A stretch of 64,000 nt of DNA from positions 676,501-740,500 of the forward strand of contig NZ_CP084606.1 of assembly GCF_022376835.1 (NCBI RefSeq), given 5' to 3'. Source of the stretch: Brucepastera parasyntrophica (GTDB lineage: Bacteria; Spirochaetota; Spirochaetia; Treponematales; Treponemataceae). Positions 9,307 to 20,084 of this stretch are shown here, in pieces. The notes below the pieces were generated by a model, which was given only the letters and a program-made list of their open reading frames with translations, ran no database searches and had not been told where the DNA came from. A program made the position numbers and the translations under genes. Position 1 is the first letter of the stretch. Every line of letters begins with the position of its first letter.

Positions 9307-9335
9307 TCGACTTTTTTTAAAAAAACTGCTATAAT
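9307..9335 (+). promoter_or_regulatory. Putative promoter of the LuxR-type regulator
   Basis: TATAAT at 9330-9335 with TCGACT at 9307-9312, spacer 17. Points toward the regulator gene. It lies in the 280-base divergent region shared with the EAL gene. Confidence 0.45.
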
Positions 9336-9413
9336 TTTCGATAAATATGTGCAGCACAACCCATAAACAAGAGGCCGTTATCGGCCGGGCTGGAAAAAAT
9401 CCCGTCGGAGTCA

Positions 9414-11911
9414 TTGATTGACAGAGCCCGTATTAATGCACTCCTTGAAGAAGGAATCAGGCATTCCATGGTTACAGTCATCGCTGCACCGGGCTATGGC
9501 AAAACGCAGGCGGTATCATTATTTACACAGAAAAAGAAAAAAGTACTGTGGCTGCACCTGAGTTCCATGGATAATATTCCCCAGCACTTCTGGGAGAATT
9601 TTTTGCGGTCTGTAAATGCGGCGGATCCGGACCTCGCTGCGCAAATCAAAGACATCGGATACCCGGACACAGCGGCAACGTATATTATTTTTTTACGGAT
9701 TCTGGCATCCAACCTGTATAATAGCGAACCTCTTATCTGGGTCGTTGATGACTTCAGTCTTATATATGATCAGGAAATAAAACACTTTTTTGAATTTACG
9801 GCGCAGATAAACCTGGAAAACTTCTGTTTTATTATTATCAGCAGTGTAAAAACCGATCTGGGGCTGGCGTGCATTAAGGGAGGAGGAAGCGTATATCAGC
9901 TGACTGCGGAATCCCTGCGCTTTACGGCCGAAGAAACGGCCGAGCTTTTTGAAAAAAACAAAATTCAGCTGCCCGGGGAAATGCTTGAAAAAATAGACCG
10001 TTATGTCGCCGGCTGGCCGCTGGGCCTCTATTTACTGATGCAGCATATGAAAATGAAGCCTCATATTCATGAGGATCCTTTTCACATTGATATGTCGATT
10101 GCCTACAATCTGTTTGAAAAAGAATACTTTTCGGTGTATGAAAAAAAACTGCAAAAACTTCTTATCAGGATGACCCTATTGCGTTCAGTCCCCTATGAGA
10201 TGCTGCATCTTATCAGTGAATGTGAAAAATCCGCCGTGGATACCATGCTTGAAGCAAACCTGTTTATTGAATATGACCCAAGATATGACGTTTATTATTT
10301 TTACTCGCTGTATAATGATTTTTTGTCCCGCAAACAATATATGCTTGATGAGGAAGAAATTAAAGAGGTTTATTCCATAGCAGGCGACTGGTATTATAAA
10401 CATTCCCAATATCTTGATGCAGTCAAATGTTATGGTAACTGCGGCAGATTTGATGAAATGCTTCAGGCTGTTATTGCCATTCCGAAAGCCCTTATGCAAA
10501 TCAGTCTTGCAGATTTTCTGCTTGAACATTTGAGTCTTCTTCCCGCCGATTTTCTCCGTTCCCATCCCATTGCCGAATATCTGAAAGCTTCTCTTTTTCA
10601 TAATATTATGGAAGTTAATACCGCTGAACGGATGCTGCTGTCACTTGAAGAACGCATAAAAAATGAAAAACCTGACGAACCCGATGCTGTTCTGGGTGAA
10701 GTATATATTATGCTTGCGGCAATTTCCTTTCTGCGTAATACCACAGACTTTGTTGACCATTATAAAAACGCCGCGAAACATCTGCCCGCAGGAAGCCTCA
10801 TACAGAAAAAAAACCAGATGATTATAGGAGAGGCCTTCCCCTATCTGCTCCCGGACAGCGAACCGGGCGCCCTCCAGCGGATGGAAGCCGCTTTTTTGAG
10901 GCCGTCCCCTATATGGAACATGTAATGAATGGGGCCGGACGCGGACAAGACTACCTGTATTCCGCTGGAGCTTCATATATGGTTTTCGATTTAAACGCGG
11001 CAAAACAGAAAGCCTATCAGGCGATTTACCGTGCGCAGGAAAATGACCAGCATGACATTATCTGTCTTGCCCGGAGTCTGCTCGCGCAGACTGCGTTTAT
11101 GCGGGGAGACTTTAAGGAAGCGACCGAACATATAACGTTTATCTGCGATTATATTACGGAAAAAAATCTTACGCCCCTCTTTGACATGAGGGAAAGCAGC
11201 CGGAACTGGATATATGTAAAAATGAGGGATCTGAGCAAGGTTTCCAGCTGGATATTTACTGAATACAATAACCCGCGGCAGCCGCCTCTGACCAGCGGAG
11301 CGAGCAGCATAATGCATGCCCAATATCTGCTGGCGGCGGAAAAATTCAATGAACTGATTGCCTTTCTTGATCCGCTGGAAAACATGTGCCGCAAAAAGGG
11401 AATATGGAACGGTATTCTCACTGCGCATATAATGCGCGCAGTTGCGTATTCAAAGCTGGACAAAAATGATCTGTCCATGGATTCATTCAGGAAAGCCTAT
11501 GATATATCCCATCAGAACGGGATCATCGCTCCGTTTATTGAAAGCGGCGGCTATATGCGGTCACTGGTGGAAATCGCGCGAAAAGATGAACGCCACAGCT
11601 TCGATGCCGATTGGCTGGATCTCATATACCGCAAGGCCTTTTCATTTTCACGGCTCTACCAGACCATGGTAAAGACATATAAACACGAAAATAAGACACA
11701 CAATAATTCCCAAAACATCAGTTTATCAAAACGTGAATCACAGGTATTGCAGGAACTGGCAAACGGCCTGACCCAGGACCAGATAGCGTCTTTTTACGGA
11801 ATATCATCAGGGACCGTTAAAACGCATGTGAAAAGTATTTACAATAAGATGGGGGCCATAAACCGCGCGGACGCCATCAGAATTGCGGCCGAATTCGGAC
11901 TTATAGGGTAA
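9414..11911 (+). CDS. MalT-type LuxR family transcriptional regulator, frameshifted in the middle
   Basis: A large ATP-dependent regulator: N-terminal P-loop (VTVIAAPGYGKTQ), Walker-B-like IWVVDDFSL, the AGWPLGLYLLMQ segment typical of MalT-type STAND proteins, helical repeats, and a C-terminal LuxR HTH (LSKRESQVLQELANGLTQDQ, GTVKTHVKSIYNKMG). The first frame stops at 10925 and the second continues from just upstream of 10913; the break is at TTTTTT 10892-10897 and one base restores about 830 residues. Family homology extends upstream of TTG 9414 (RPLSAGLEKIPSES) but no ATG is in frame there, so the true start is uncertain. It is divergent from the EAL protein and may regulate it. Confidence 0.8.
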
Positions 11912-12272
11912 CCGGTTTTACAGCACGGAAAAGGAACGCCGCGTTCAGAGAGAATGGCATTTTTCCCGGATTCTTGAAGGGAAAGCGGTTCAGGATGTTT
12001 TTATCTGTCCAGCCCTGACTGAAGGCATTACAAATCCCCAGCCTGACGGAGAATACCATACTGCAATACACATATATAATGAAGAAAATGATTCCTGCAT
12101 GTTTTTTACGGGTATGCGGGCATATTGCGAACCTGATTGCAAAACAGGAGGGCGAATCCATTGTACAGAAAGTCCGGTAAACCGAAGGGCATATGGAAAA
12201 ATATTCATTCAGGCGACAACGCCGCCAGCTGGGGTATCAGGGCGAACTTTTTACCCGGCGGGAAAATCCTGA
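11907..12272 (+). other. Open frame without start codon, coding-like
   Basis: One frame is open for 121 codons from the end of the regulator gene to a TGA at 12270. Its translation looks protein-like (REWHFSRILEGKAVQDVF, CPALTEGITNPQPDGEYHTA, MRAYCEPDCKTGGRIHC) but there is no ATG, GTG or TTG with a ribosome site near the beginning. It may be a decapitated gene or a shadow. No family recognised. The rest of the 444-base gap before yjfB holds only the yjfB promoter. Confidence 0.3.
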
Positions 12273-12320
12273 TATTTTGCGCCCCAAAATGTCAATTTTA
12301 CATAAATTTGCAGATTTTTC

Positions 12321-12349
12321 TTGACTTCTGTACATTCCGGTTATATACT
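12321..12349 (+). promoter_or_regulatory. Sigma-70 promoter giving a leaderless transcript
   Basis: TTGACT at 12321-12326, 17-base spacer, TATACT at 12344-12349. The ATG of the next gene follows after six bases, so transcription should start at or next to the start codon. No ribosome-binding site is present. Confidence 0.7.
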
Positions 12350-12355
12350 TAGACT

Positions 12356-12541
12356 ATGGATATATATTCACTTTCTGCCAATTTGTCTCTGCGAAACGTA
12401 CAGCATGAAGTTGTTGTTCGTGTGCAGAAGATGACAATGGACGGAGCAAGGGATCAGGGAGCCGCATTAGTCAAAATGTTGGATACAGTGGTTTCAAATA
12501 TTGATTCTATGCTGGGCAGTAAAGTGGACATGCTCGCCTGA
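12356..12541 (+). CDS. YjfB-like putative motility protein
   Basis: A 61-residue protein with the YjfB family pattern: MDIYSLSANLSL, then QHEVVVRVQKMTMD, GAALVKMLD and a short C-terminal tail. The family is small, often found in flagellated bacteria and named putative motility protein; its role is not established. The gene stands alone, with its own promoter immediately upstream and its own terminator. The mRNA appears leaderless. Confidence 0.75.
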   Translation: MDIYSLSANLSLRNVQHEVVVRVQKMTMDGARDQGAALVKMLDTVVSNIDSMLGSKVDMLA

Positions 12542-12570
12542 ATAGAGCATGGTTATTACAATTCCGCTTG

Positions 12571-12602
12571 AAGGGCTGTCTTCCAGACAGCCCCTTTTTT
12601 TT
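12571..12602 (+). terminator. Rho-independent terminator of yjfB-like gene
   Basis: GGGCTGTC pairs with GACAGCCC across TTCCA, followed by eight T residues. Confidence 0.85.
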
Positions 12603-12621
12603 GCCGCAAAAGCTGTTTTTG

Positions 12622-13494
12622 CTAAAACCGCTTTACGAATACCAGCCTCGCGGTGCAGGTCAGCAGCATATCATGAATGTCCCCGTCGGTTCTGAACAGT
12701 AAAAGGCTGGATGTCGCGGAAAGAGCGACTGACCATTTTTCCTGATGGTACCCGAAGGAAAGACTTGGAAACACTGCCGGAGAAAAATAGACCGTGTTCG
12801 AACCCAGTTCCAGCTCGGTATGAAGGCCAAGTGAAAAAAAAGCATTAAGAAAGAAATCTTTCCCGAAAATCCATGAATATGAATAGCCGGCATTCGGACC
12901 GAAATGAATAAACTGTTTTCTTTCGCTGTAGGTTTCAATTGCCGCGTCCTGTGAAAGAACGGACGCGTAAAAAACACTGCCGCCCACAAGAAAACTGCCC
13001 GAAGATTTTTTCTGCCTTTCATTTAAACTGTATGCGGCCCGCAGGGAATGGGCTCTATGGTTAAAAATATACTGACTGAAAACCCCGGCCGTTAAAAGCT
13101 GTAAATCTATTTCCCTGGAGGAAGAGGAGTTACGGGACGGATGCATACCCAGATAATTCTTCAGTGAAAATTCAATATGCATTTTCTCACCATAATAGTG
13201 CAGCTGCCCGACAATTGATTCTGATTTTGCAAAGTTCAGATTATGCGTAAAAGGAATATTAATAGATAATTTCAGTGAAAGTTTTTTATACCCGAAACCA
13301 ATACCTATGTCGAGGGGGCGATTTGAGTAAAAGGCTGTATCCTCTATTTCATCATGTGAAAAGCGTGCAAAATTGTAGCTGAGAAAAAAATTCAGGGAAA
13401 AATCACCGGGAAAGTCCTCTTTGAATACGTCTTCCGCGGTAAGCATAGATGACAGAAATAAAAGAAATAAACCGTATAGAATTTTTTTCTTCAT
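12622..13494 (-). CDS. Outer-membrane beta-barrel protein, possibly DUF4421
   Basis: Signal peptide MKKKILYGLFLLFLSSMLTA, then alternating amphipathic strands (LDIGIGFGYKKLSLKLSINI; FGPNAGYSYSWIFGKDFFL) ending in VFVKRF with the terminal phenylalanine typical of barrel proteins assembled by BamA. The pattern resembles the DUF4421 family of predicted outer-membrane proteins, which is a tentative match. 290 residues. Its stop is close to the yjfB terminator on the other strand. No clear ribosome site precedes ATG 13494. Confidence 0.7.
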   Translation of the reverse strand: MKKKILYGLFLLFLSSMLTAEDVFKEDFPGDFSLNFFLSYNFARFSHDEIEDTAFYSNRPLDIGIGFGYKKLSLKLSINIPFTHNLNFAKSESIVGQLHYYGEKMHIEFSLKNYLGMHPSRNSSSSREIDLQLLTAGVFSQYIFNHRAHSLRAAYSLNERQKKSSGSFLVGGSVFYASVLSQDAAIETYSERKQFIHFGPNAGYSYSWIFGKDFFLNAFFSLGLHTELELGSNTVYFSPAVFPSLSFGYHQEKWSVALSATSSLLLFRTDGDIHDMLLTCTARLVFVKRF

Positions 13495-13545
13495 GAAAGT
13501 GAATATGCGCCTGGTTTTTTCAGGACTTGCTTTTCCGGCATCCAG

Positions 13546-13890
13546 TTATGAAAGCGGAAAAACTACAGTCAGCATCATTTTAAAAGCTTCCTGCCCATAT
13601 ACAGCATGAGGTTTTCCCGCCGGCATAATCAGCGTTTCGCCCGCGTTTACGGTAAAATCAGTTCCATCGACAGTAAATTTTCCCGTTCCCTCCAGAACGC
13701 AGACCATTGCATCGCCGTCAGATTCGTGGGAACTTATCTCTTCCCCGCCGGCAAAGGCAAAAAGTGTAATACTCACCTGACGGTTCTGTACCAGCGTTTT
13801 GCTTACTATCTGCCCCGGCATAATCCGTACCTGATCTGAAAGAGACAGAACCTCTTCAAGCGCAATATTTTTCAGAATAGCTTCCCCCAT
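13546..13890 (-). CDS. Cupin-domain protein
   Basis: 114 residues forming a single small cupin barrel: SITLFAFAGGEEISSHESDG, GDAMVCVLEGTGKFTVDG, GETLIMPAGKPHAVYG. The metal-binding pattern is partly degenerate: one histidine in SSHESDG and one in KPHAVYG are visible. Ligand unknown; such proteins are often housekeeping sugar or metal-binding enzymes. AAAGGAAG lies upstream of ATG 13890. Confidence 0.8.
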   Translation of the reverse strand: MGEAILKNIALEEVLSLSDQVRIMPGQIVSKTLVQNRQVSITLFAFAGGEEISSHESDGDAMVCVLEGTGKFTVDGTDFTVNAGETLIMPAGKPHAVYGQEAFKMMLTVVFPLS

Positions 13891-14125
13891 CTTCGCTTCC
13901 TTTACTATTGTAATCTGGAATATAGCCCGGATACAGGCTGAAATGTGATGATTTCATTCACAGTTGGCCCTGGTTCCGGAGATTTTTGTTTCTTCTATTC
14001 CAATATAGCCTTTTTAATTCTTTTGGGAACAAATACGGTGATTTTTATCGTGAATGACAGGATTTTCACCGGGGGATTGAATCCGGACAGCATATAAATT
14101 ATAATCAGTGTCAAAGGAGTAAGAG

Positions 14126-14622
14126 ATGAAAAAAATAATGCCTTTTTTCATAGCGGTTTTTTCATTATGCATGCTTTCCTGCGCCAGGGAGCTTGCTGAA
14201 ATAAAGGTAACAAACAGTTCTCCTTATTCCATCGATTTCCGGTTAAACAATTATTCCGATGACAGCGTAAAAACGCTGGCCCCGGGCAAACCGGGTTTTA
14301 TTCCGCGAGTTCTAATACCGTAACTTATCATGTGAGCAATCCGCCCTGGACCAGCATAACCTATCCGAATGATGATTCAGTTGTGTTTTCCAAAACAGAT
14401 CCTATAATCCTGCAGATCAATAATTCCTTTAACGGGACTGTTACGGTATCCGCGGGCGGGTATATGGATCCGGAACCGCTTGTCCTTGCAAAAGACGCGG
14501 AGGCAACTGAAGAAATCTATACGACAAAACCAAAATTCACTCTTGACGCAGGCGGCTATCCTGTAAACAGCGAATATACGTATGACAAGGCCTTGAATAC
14601 GCTTTTTGTAAATATTTATTGA
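14126..14622 (+). CDS. Small lipoprotein, one-base frameshift
   Basis: AAAGGAGTAAGAG precedes ATG 14126. The signal peptide MKKIMPFFIAVFSLCMLSCA ends in a lipobox (LSCA), predicting a lipid-anchored envelope protein. The first frame stops at 14323, and the next frame (TVTYHVSNPPWTSITYPNDD, then TVTVSAGGYMDPEPL) continues to 14622. One added base in the GGGTTTT stretch 14293-14299 joins them (KPGFYSASSNTVTYHVSN) into about 165 residues with a beta-rich domain. No known family. Confidence 0.6.
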
Positions 14623-14804
14623 CCGGAAACAGTTTTTCCCGTAACAGAACATTCTTCTCAGAGTGCCCCGGATACATACTGAAAAGCGGAAACATTCTGC
14701 TTTTCCTTGTTATTTTACTATTTCATTAAACTCCGCGCTTATGGTTGATTACTGAAATTGCCGGACGGGACAAATATGTATATATTTTATATAGACAGAG
14801 GCGA

Positions 14805-14829
14805 TTTCAAAACTAACCGGGTTTTGAAA
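14805..14829. repeat. Dispersed palindrome, family 1, copy 1
   Basis: TTTCAAAAC (14805-14813) and GTTTTGAAA (14821-14829) around TAACCGG, flanked by GCGA and GAAGCTCGA. Shares core and flanks with copies at 22616, 42288 and 54547; same orientation as the last. Confidence 0.75.
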
Positions 14830-14882
14830 GAAGCTCGACATACTTGATATTTGCGTGCAAGCGAAAAAACAAAGGGGTAAAT

Positions 14883-15077
14883 ATGGAAAAAGCATATCAA
14901 TGCGGTATCTGCAAAAGAAGCGTTATACAGGATGCCGGCGAACCCGTGCCTTTCTGCTGTGGTTCAGCGATGAAGGAAGTAGACCTTCCTTCCTGCAGAA
15001 GTGCGGGGCCGGAAGCCGCCCGGTTTTCAAATTCGGATACCCCGTGTGAGGATTTTACCGGAAACCAGATTGAATAG
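14883..15077 (+). CDS. Small cysteine-rich, desulforedoxin-like protein
   Basis: 64 residues from ATG 14883 (AAAGGGGT upstream). It begins MEKAYQCGICKRSVIQDAG and continues with PFCCGSAMKEVDLPSC, that is CxxC followed by CCG and another cysteine, resembling rubredoxin/desulforedoxin-type iron or zinc ribbons of anaerobes. A last cysteine lies in TPCEDF. Probably a small metal-binding protein; electron transfer is inference. It stands alone with a palindromic repeat upstream. Confidence 0.6.
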   Translation: MEKAYQCGICKRSVIQDAGEPVPFCCGSAMKEVDLPSCRSAGPEAARFSNSDTPCEDFTGNQIE

Positions 15078-15091
15078 AAACAGCGCTTTGC

Positions 15092-15111
15092 CGGACCGGA
15101 TTTCCGGTCCG
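15092..15111 (+). terminator. Strong hairpin without U-run
   Basis: CGGACCGGA and TCCGGTCCG pair perfectly across TT, just after the cysteine-rich gene. There is no T-run, so termination is uncertain. Confidence 0.4.
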
Positions 15112-15264
15112 TGAACTGCGTATAAAAAATATATTTTCAATTATCAGTTACCGTCATATCTCCGTTTTACGGCAGAAGGTTTTTGCAGGACCGGGAGATG
15201 CAGTTCCGGAGAAATTTCAGTCCTGACACTTCTCCGGTTTTTACTGCTGTGCTGAACAGCTCTG

Positions 15265-17246
15265 TTACTCTTTTACGGAATACAGGCCCAGTACACGCAC
15301 ATCAAGAATACTGTTGCCCGCCCTGTTTTTGTCTTTCATTTCAGCTATTGCGCTCCGGATCCGTTCGGCGGCAACTACGCTGGAACCGACGCCTTCCGGC
15401 AGGGTAAGGTTCGCATAAAAGCGGTACTGCCAGGGTTCACCGGGAACAGGACGGGATTCAAGCTTCGTAAGATTCAATCCATATTTTGCGAAAAGCCCGA
15501 GAACACGGTAAAGCGACCCAGGTTCATTTGCTGTTGAAAAGATAACGCTGGCTGTATTGGGCGCGGACGCAACAATTTCTCCGGTGCGGGCTATAATAAC
15601 AAACCGCGTATAATTCCGGGGATTGGATTCTATTCCCGATTTCAGTATTTCAAGGTGATAAATCGGAGCGGTTGCCCCGCTTGCGATTGCGGCCCGGCTT
15701 TTATCGCCGGATTCGGCAACCATTTGGGCTGCGCTTGAAGTTGAGTCAGTTTCAATACGCTCCCAGTCAGGGTATCCGGCAAGGAAATCGCTGCATTGCG
15801 CAAGACCCTGCGGATGTGAATATACTGCCGTTATTTTATCAGGACTCGAACCTTTTACGGACAAAAGCGAGTGTTCAATTCTCATGGTGAATGTTCCGAC
15901 TACTTCAATATCTTCATACCGGGCAAGGTTATCATAATTTTCATAGACTGATCCGGCCAGACTGTTTTCAATGGGAAGCATACCCAGGGAAGCCCGGCCG
16001 CTGATAACAGCATCCATTACGCCGCGGAAATTATGTTCGGCGAGGGGCGTGACGGTCTTTCCGAAATAATGCTGTATGGCCTGTTCGGCATAGGCGCCGT
16101 TTCCGCCCGAGTAAGCGCAGACAACGGGACTATGGGTGTTGACATATTCCGCTAGCGGGGATGTATAATCAAAGGCAAGAGACTCGCCGGAGTGAGACTG
16201 AGTTTTTCCCGCTTTTTCAGTATTGAAAGTCCTGTGTGAAACAGACTTCCCTATTACGGGAGCGAGAACATCTATATCCCTCATCATTTTTTCAAACTGC
16301 TCGGGATACAGGGACTGTGCGCCGTCGGAAAGGGCCTTGTCGGGACAATTATGGACTTCAACAATAAGACCATCTGCGCCGGCCGCAACCGATGCAAGAG
16401 CCATAGGGGTATTTTGTCCCGGATCCCGACTGCATGACTCGGATCAACAATAATAGGAAGATGCGTAAGGGAACGCAGAATCGGTATCGCTGAAAGGTCA
16501 AGGGTATTGCGTGTTGCCTTTTCATAGGTCCTGATACCCCGTTCGCAAAGGATTACGTCATTTGTTCCGCCCGCGAGAAGATATTCGGCCGCCATAAGCC
16601 ACTCTTCAATGGTGGCCGAAATGCCGCGCTTCAGCATAACCGGCTTCCCAAGAACAGCGACCTTTTTCAGAAGTTCAAAGTTCTGCATATTACGGGCGCC
16701 AATCTGATAAACATCAACATAGTCTTCCATCACAGGAATATTTTCAGCAGAAACAATTTCCGTTACAACCGGAAGACCGTATGCATCTCCGGCTTCACGG
16801 AGATAGCGCAGCCCTTCTTTACCCAGTCCCTGAAAAGCATAAGGGCTGGTACGGGGTTTATACGCGCCGCCCCGGAGCATCACGGCACCCGAATCCGAAA
16901 TTTTCGCGGCGATTTCCATCATCTGTTCCCGGGACTCAACCGCACAGGGACCCGCAATTACCGCGAGCCGGTTTCCGCCGATTTTAACTCCCCGTATGTC
17001 AATAACCGTATTATCCCGTTTGTACTCCCGGGAAGCCATTTTATACGGTTTTGAAATGGGAATTACGCGCTGAACTCCAACAAGTACTTCCACTTCGCGG
17101 GGATCAATACTGACATGCCCAACCGCGCCGAAAATTGTTTCTTCATCTCCGGTAATTTCATTTACCCTGAGTGAATTCTTCTCAAGAAAAGACCTTATAC
17201 GTTGTTTATCATCTTCCCGTATATTTTTTTCCAGAACTATTACCAT
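15265..17246 (-). CDS. DAHP synthase fused to prephenate dehydratase, one-base frameshift
   Basis: Two enzymes of aromatic amino-acid synthesis in one reading unit. Residues 1-70 are a ferredoxin-like regulatory domain and 75-335 an AroF-type DAHP synthase ([45 protein letters not shown]). The second half is prephenate dehydratase ([13 protein letters not shown] near 379, [18 protein letters not shown] with the TRF signature near 547) and an ACT domain with [12 protein letters not shown] for phenylalanine control. The two frames meet at GGGG 16406-16409; one base more gives [20 protein letters not shown], the conserved DAHP synthase end, and a 660-residue protein. It overlaps the thrA stop by seven bases. 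Confidence 0.85.
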
Positions 17247-19768
17247 ACTGCTGTCCTTAATATATCTGCGAGAATGCCTGCCGCAGTAACATCAGCTCCT
17301 GCGCCATATCCGTGTATTACCAATGGAATTGGGGAATAATATTTTGTAGTGAAAACATAAGCGTTTTCGCCGCCGCCAATCTGCGCGAGAGGATCGCCCA
17401 ATGCAACCGGCATGGGGCCTGCCCATATCTGCGGACTGGCCTCCCCGGTTTCGGAAATGGTAGCAACGTAACGGAGTTTTGTTCCCTCATTTTTCAGATT
17501 ATCTATCCATGCGGAAAAGTATGAATCAACAGAAGAAAGCCGCCCCATAAATTCCGCAGGAGATCCTGATATGTCAAAATTTTCAGGAAATATGGAGGTA
17601 ACTTTTATGTCTTCGAGTTCAAGGGAATAACCCGCTTCACGGGCAAGAATAAGCGTTTTCCGTGTAATATCCATGCCCAGAAGATCATCCCGCGGATCGG
17701 GTTCGGTAAAACCTTTTTCCCGGGCTTCCAGAACAGCCTGGGAAAAGAGCGCGCCCTCCTCAAGCCTGCCGAAAATATAAGACATTGAACCTGACATGAT
17801 TCCCGAAAATTTAATAAGGGAATCGCCTGAGTGAATCATATTCCGGAAGGTGTTGATAATAGGGAGGCCCGCGCCGACATTGGTTTCATACAGGAACTGC
17901 TTTCTGTTTATAACCATGGCCGTACGGATTGAACGGTAAAAATCCATTGAGGAGGCATTGGCCAGCTTATTCGGCGTCGCTATGTTCATGCCGGCCGCGA
18001 AAATATCGGAATACCGTTCCGGCAGGGTAAATGCCGCCGAACAGTCTATAAATACAGGATTGAGGGGTTTTTCTGCCCTGACGAAATCAAGCAGAACATC
18101 AACCGATGTCTGTTCATCAGAACGGCTCAAAAGGTCTTTCCATTTTTCAAGACTGATTCCGGATTTGGCGATTACCATTTTATGTGAATCCGCGATTCCC
18201 CATACCTGCAGATCAATATGGTTTTTTTTCAGTTCCTGCTGCTGATTATGGATCTGGTCAAGAAGCTTCGACCCCACAGTACCGACACCGAAAAGAAAGG
18301 CTTCGATAGTCTGCATGGTTTTGAAAAAATACCGGTGCGTGATCCGGACAGCCTTATCGCCGTCTTCCTCGGCCACAACCGTACTTATTGACCGTTCGGA
18401 TGAACCCTGGGCAATTGCCTGAATATTAATGCCGCCGAAGGCAAGCGCGGAAAAAAAAGTCCCGGCTACGCCCTTCCGCTGCCGCATCCCGTCGCCGACA
18501 ATTGATACAATTGCCATATCCTTCATTATTGAAATCTGGTTTATAAGGTTTTCCCTGATTTCGAGCGCAAACTCATTTTGAAGCGCATGCTTTACATCTT
18601 TTGCTTCCGAAGCCCGGACACAAAAACTGATGGTATATTCAGAACTGGATTGGGTTATCAGAAGAATGGACGCGCCGGACCTGCTCACCGCGCTGAAAAG
18701 CCTTGCTGCCGTCCCCTTTTTTCCTCTCAGCCCGCTTCCCGATACGCTTATGAGAGCGGTATTTTTCAGACAGGTTATGCCCCGGACCGGGCCCGCGAGA
18801 GGATCCTGCGGAATGGTATTTGCCGATGCAATCCGTGTGCCGCGGGCGTCAGGATTAAAACTGTTGAGACTCCAGGTTTCAATTCCGCAGGCAGCGATAG
18901 GCGAAATAGTTTTCGGATGCAAAACCTTGGAACCGAAAAAAGAAAGTTCCATGGCTTCCTCATAGGAAATGTCATTCACTAAAACGGCATCCGGAACAAT
19001 TCTGGGGTCTGCGGTAAAAATTCCGTCAACATCCGACCATATTTCAAGTTTTTCCGCTCCCAGGCCAAGAGCCATCAGCGCGGCTGAAAAATCGGAACCG
19101 TTTCTTCCCAAAAGCGAAGGTTTACCGGAAACATCGGAGCTGATAAAGCCCGGCGCAAGGAGTATATGAGCGCCTTCATTTCGTAGAGGGGAAAAGTTTT
19201 CCTCAATTTTATCAATAACCGGATCGCCTTCCCTCAGCAATCCTTCCGTGACAATATATTTTCTGCTGTCCAGAACTTCGACATCTTCACCGCGGCGCCG
19301 GAGAACTTCCGCAAAAACAGGCACACAGAGCTGTTCGCCAAGTCCCATAATGCGGCATTCGACCGTATCCGGACATTCTCCAAAGGCCGCAACAGCCGCT
19401 AACAGACGGCCATACTCCTGATAATATTCCTGGAGAACAGCCTGAACGGAAGAGGCGTCGAATTCCGGAAGCACTGACTGCAAATCGGAAATAATATCAT
19501 CATGGACCTGTTTAACCGATTGGACAATTTCGCCGGTATTGACAAAGGTTCCCGCCTGGGAACGGGTCAGGACAGGACTCTCCGGACCGGCAGAAAAAAA
19601 CGCCTGCGAGAGTTGAATACTTTCCTGAAGACGGTTTGAAATTCCACCCACCGCCGAAACTATAACTCCCAAACGGTTATTTTCTGATCTTTTACAGATT
19701 ATATCAGCAGAATTCATCATCCTTGCGGCATTTCCCATAGAAGTACCGCCAAATTTCATTACCAGCAT
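17240..19768 (-). CDS. thrA: Bifunctional aspartokinase / homoserine dehydrogenase
   Basis: 842 residues, the usual ThrA length. Aspartokinase: [17 protein letters not shown] at the start, then [20 protein letters not shown] and [20 protein letters not shown] domains about 310-460 ([20 protein letters not shown]). Homoserine dehydrogenase from about 490: [34 protein letters not shown], and the terminal [18 protein letters not shown]. It catalyses the first and third steps from aspartate toward threonine and methionine. The stop overlaps the start of the DAHP synthase gene, so the two form an operon with translational coupling. GAGGGACAT precedes the start; a CGGGC/GCCCG hairpin lies just upstream. 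Confidence 0.95.
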   Translation of the reverse strand: MLVMKFGGTSMGNAARMMNSADIICKRSENNRLGVIVSAVGGISNRLQESIQLSQAFFSAGPESPVLTRSQAGTFVNTGEIVQSVKQVHDDIISDLQSVLPEFDASSVQAVLQEYYQEYGRLLAAVAAFGECPDTVECRIMGLGEQLCVPVFAEVLRRRGEDVEVLDSRKYIVTEGLLREGDPVIDKIEENFSPLRNEGAHILLAPGFISSDVSGKPSLLGRNGSDFSAALMALGLGAEKLEIWSDVDGIFTADPRIVPDAVLVNDISYEEAMELSFFGSKVLHPKTISPIAACGIETWSLNSFNPDARGTRIASANTIPQDPLAGPVRGITCLKNTALISVSGSGLRGKKGTAARLFSAVSRSGASILLITQSSSEYTISFCVRASEAKDVKHALQNEFALEIRENLINQISIMKDMAIVSIVGDGMRQRKGVAGTFFSALAFGGINIQAIAQGSSERSISTVVAEEDGDKAVRITHRYFFKTMQTIEAFLFGVGTVGSKLLDQIHNQQQELKKNHIDLQVWGIADSHKMVIAKSGISLEKWKDLLSRSDEQTSVDVLLDFVRAEKPLNPVFIDCSAAFTLPERYSDIFAAGMNIATPNKLANASSMDFYRSIRTAMVINRKQFLYETNVGAGLPIINTFRNMIHSGDSLIKFSGIMSGSMSYIFGRLEEGALFSQAVLEAREKGFTEPDPRDDLLGMDITRKTLILAREAGYSLELEDIKVTSIFPENFDISGSPAEFMGRLSSVDSYFSAWIDNLKNEGTKLRYVATISETGEASPQIWAGPMPVALGDPLAQIGGGENAYVFTTKYYSPIPLVIHGYGAGADVTAAGILADILRTAVW

Positions 19769-20084
19769 ATGTCCCTCTTACGGGCAATACAAAAAACAGC
19801 GCCCGATGAATCTGAATAATATCTTATAAGAAAATTTTATTCTAGGGGCGAGTGCATATTTATACATATTTTTTGTATTTTTACTTGTTTTTATAAAACT
19901 GAAATCCCCGTTATTTTATACAGACAGTTTAAGCTTTTGCGGACTAACCTGAATTGACTGTCAATAAACAACAGAGGGAAAAGCATATCGCTGACAAACC
20001 GGCAAATATATTATATATTATTCATATAGAGTATTTTATTTTTTCCATTTCCTGGCAGTGATCAAATTGACGGAGAACACTGAT

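Noticed and set aside
10892..10897. Programmed frameshifting or phase variation in the regulator gene
   Set aside because: The same kind of one-base loss affects unrelated housekeeping genes, so a gene-specific mechanism is not needed.
19769..20057. thr leader-peptide attenuator before thrA
   Set aside because: No short frame rich in threonine or isoleucine codons and no terminator/antiterminator pair seen; only a small hairpin near the ribosome site.
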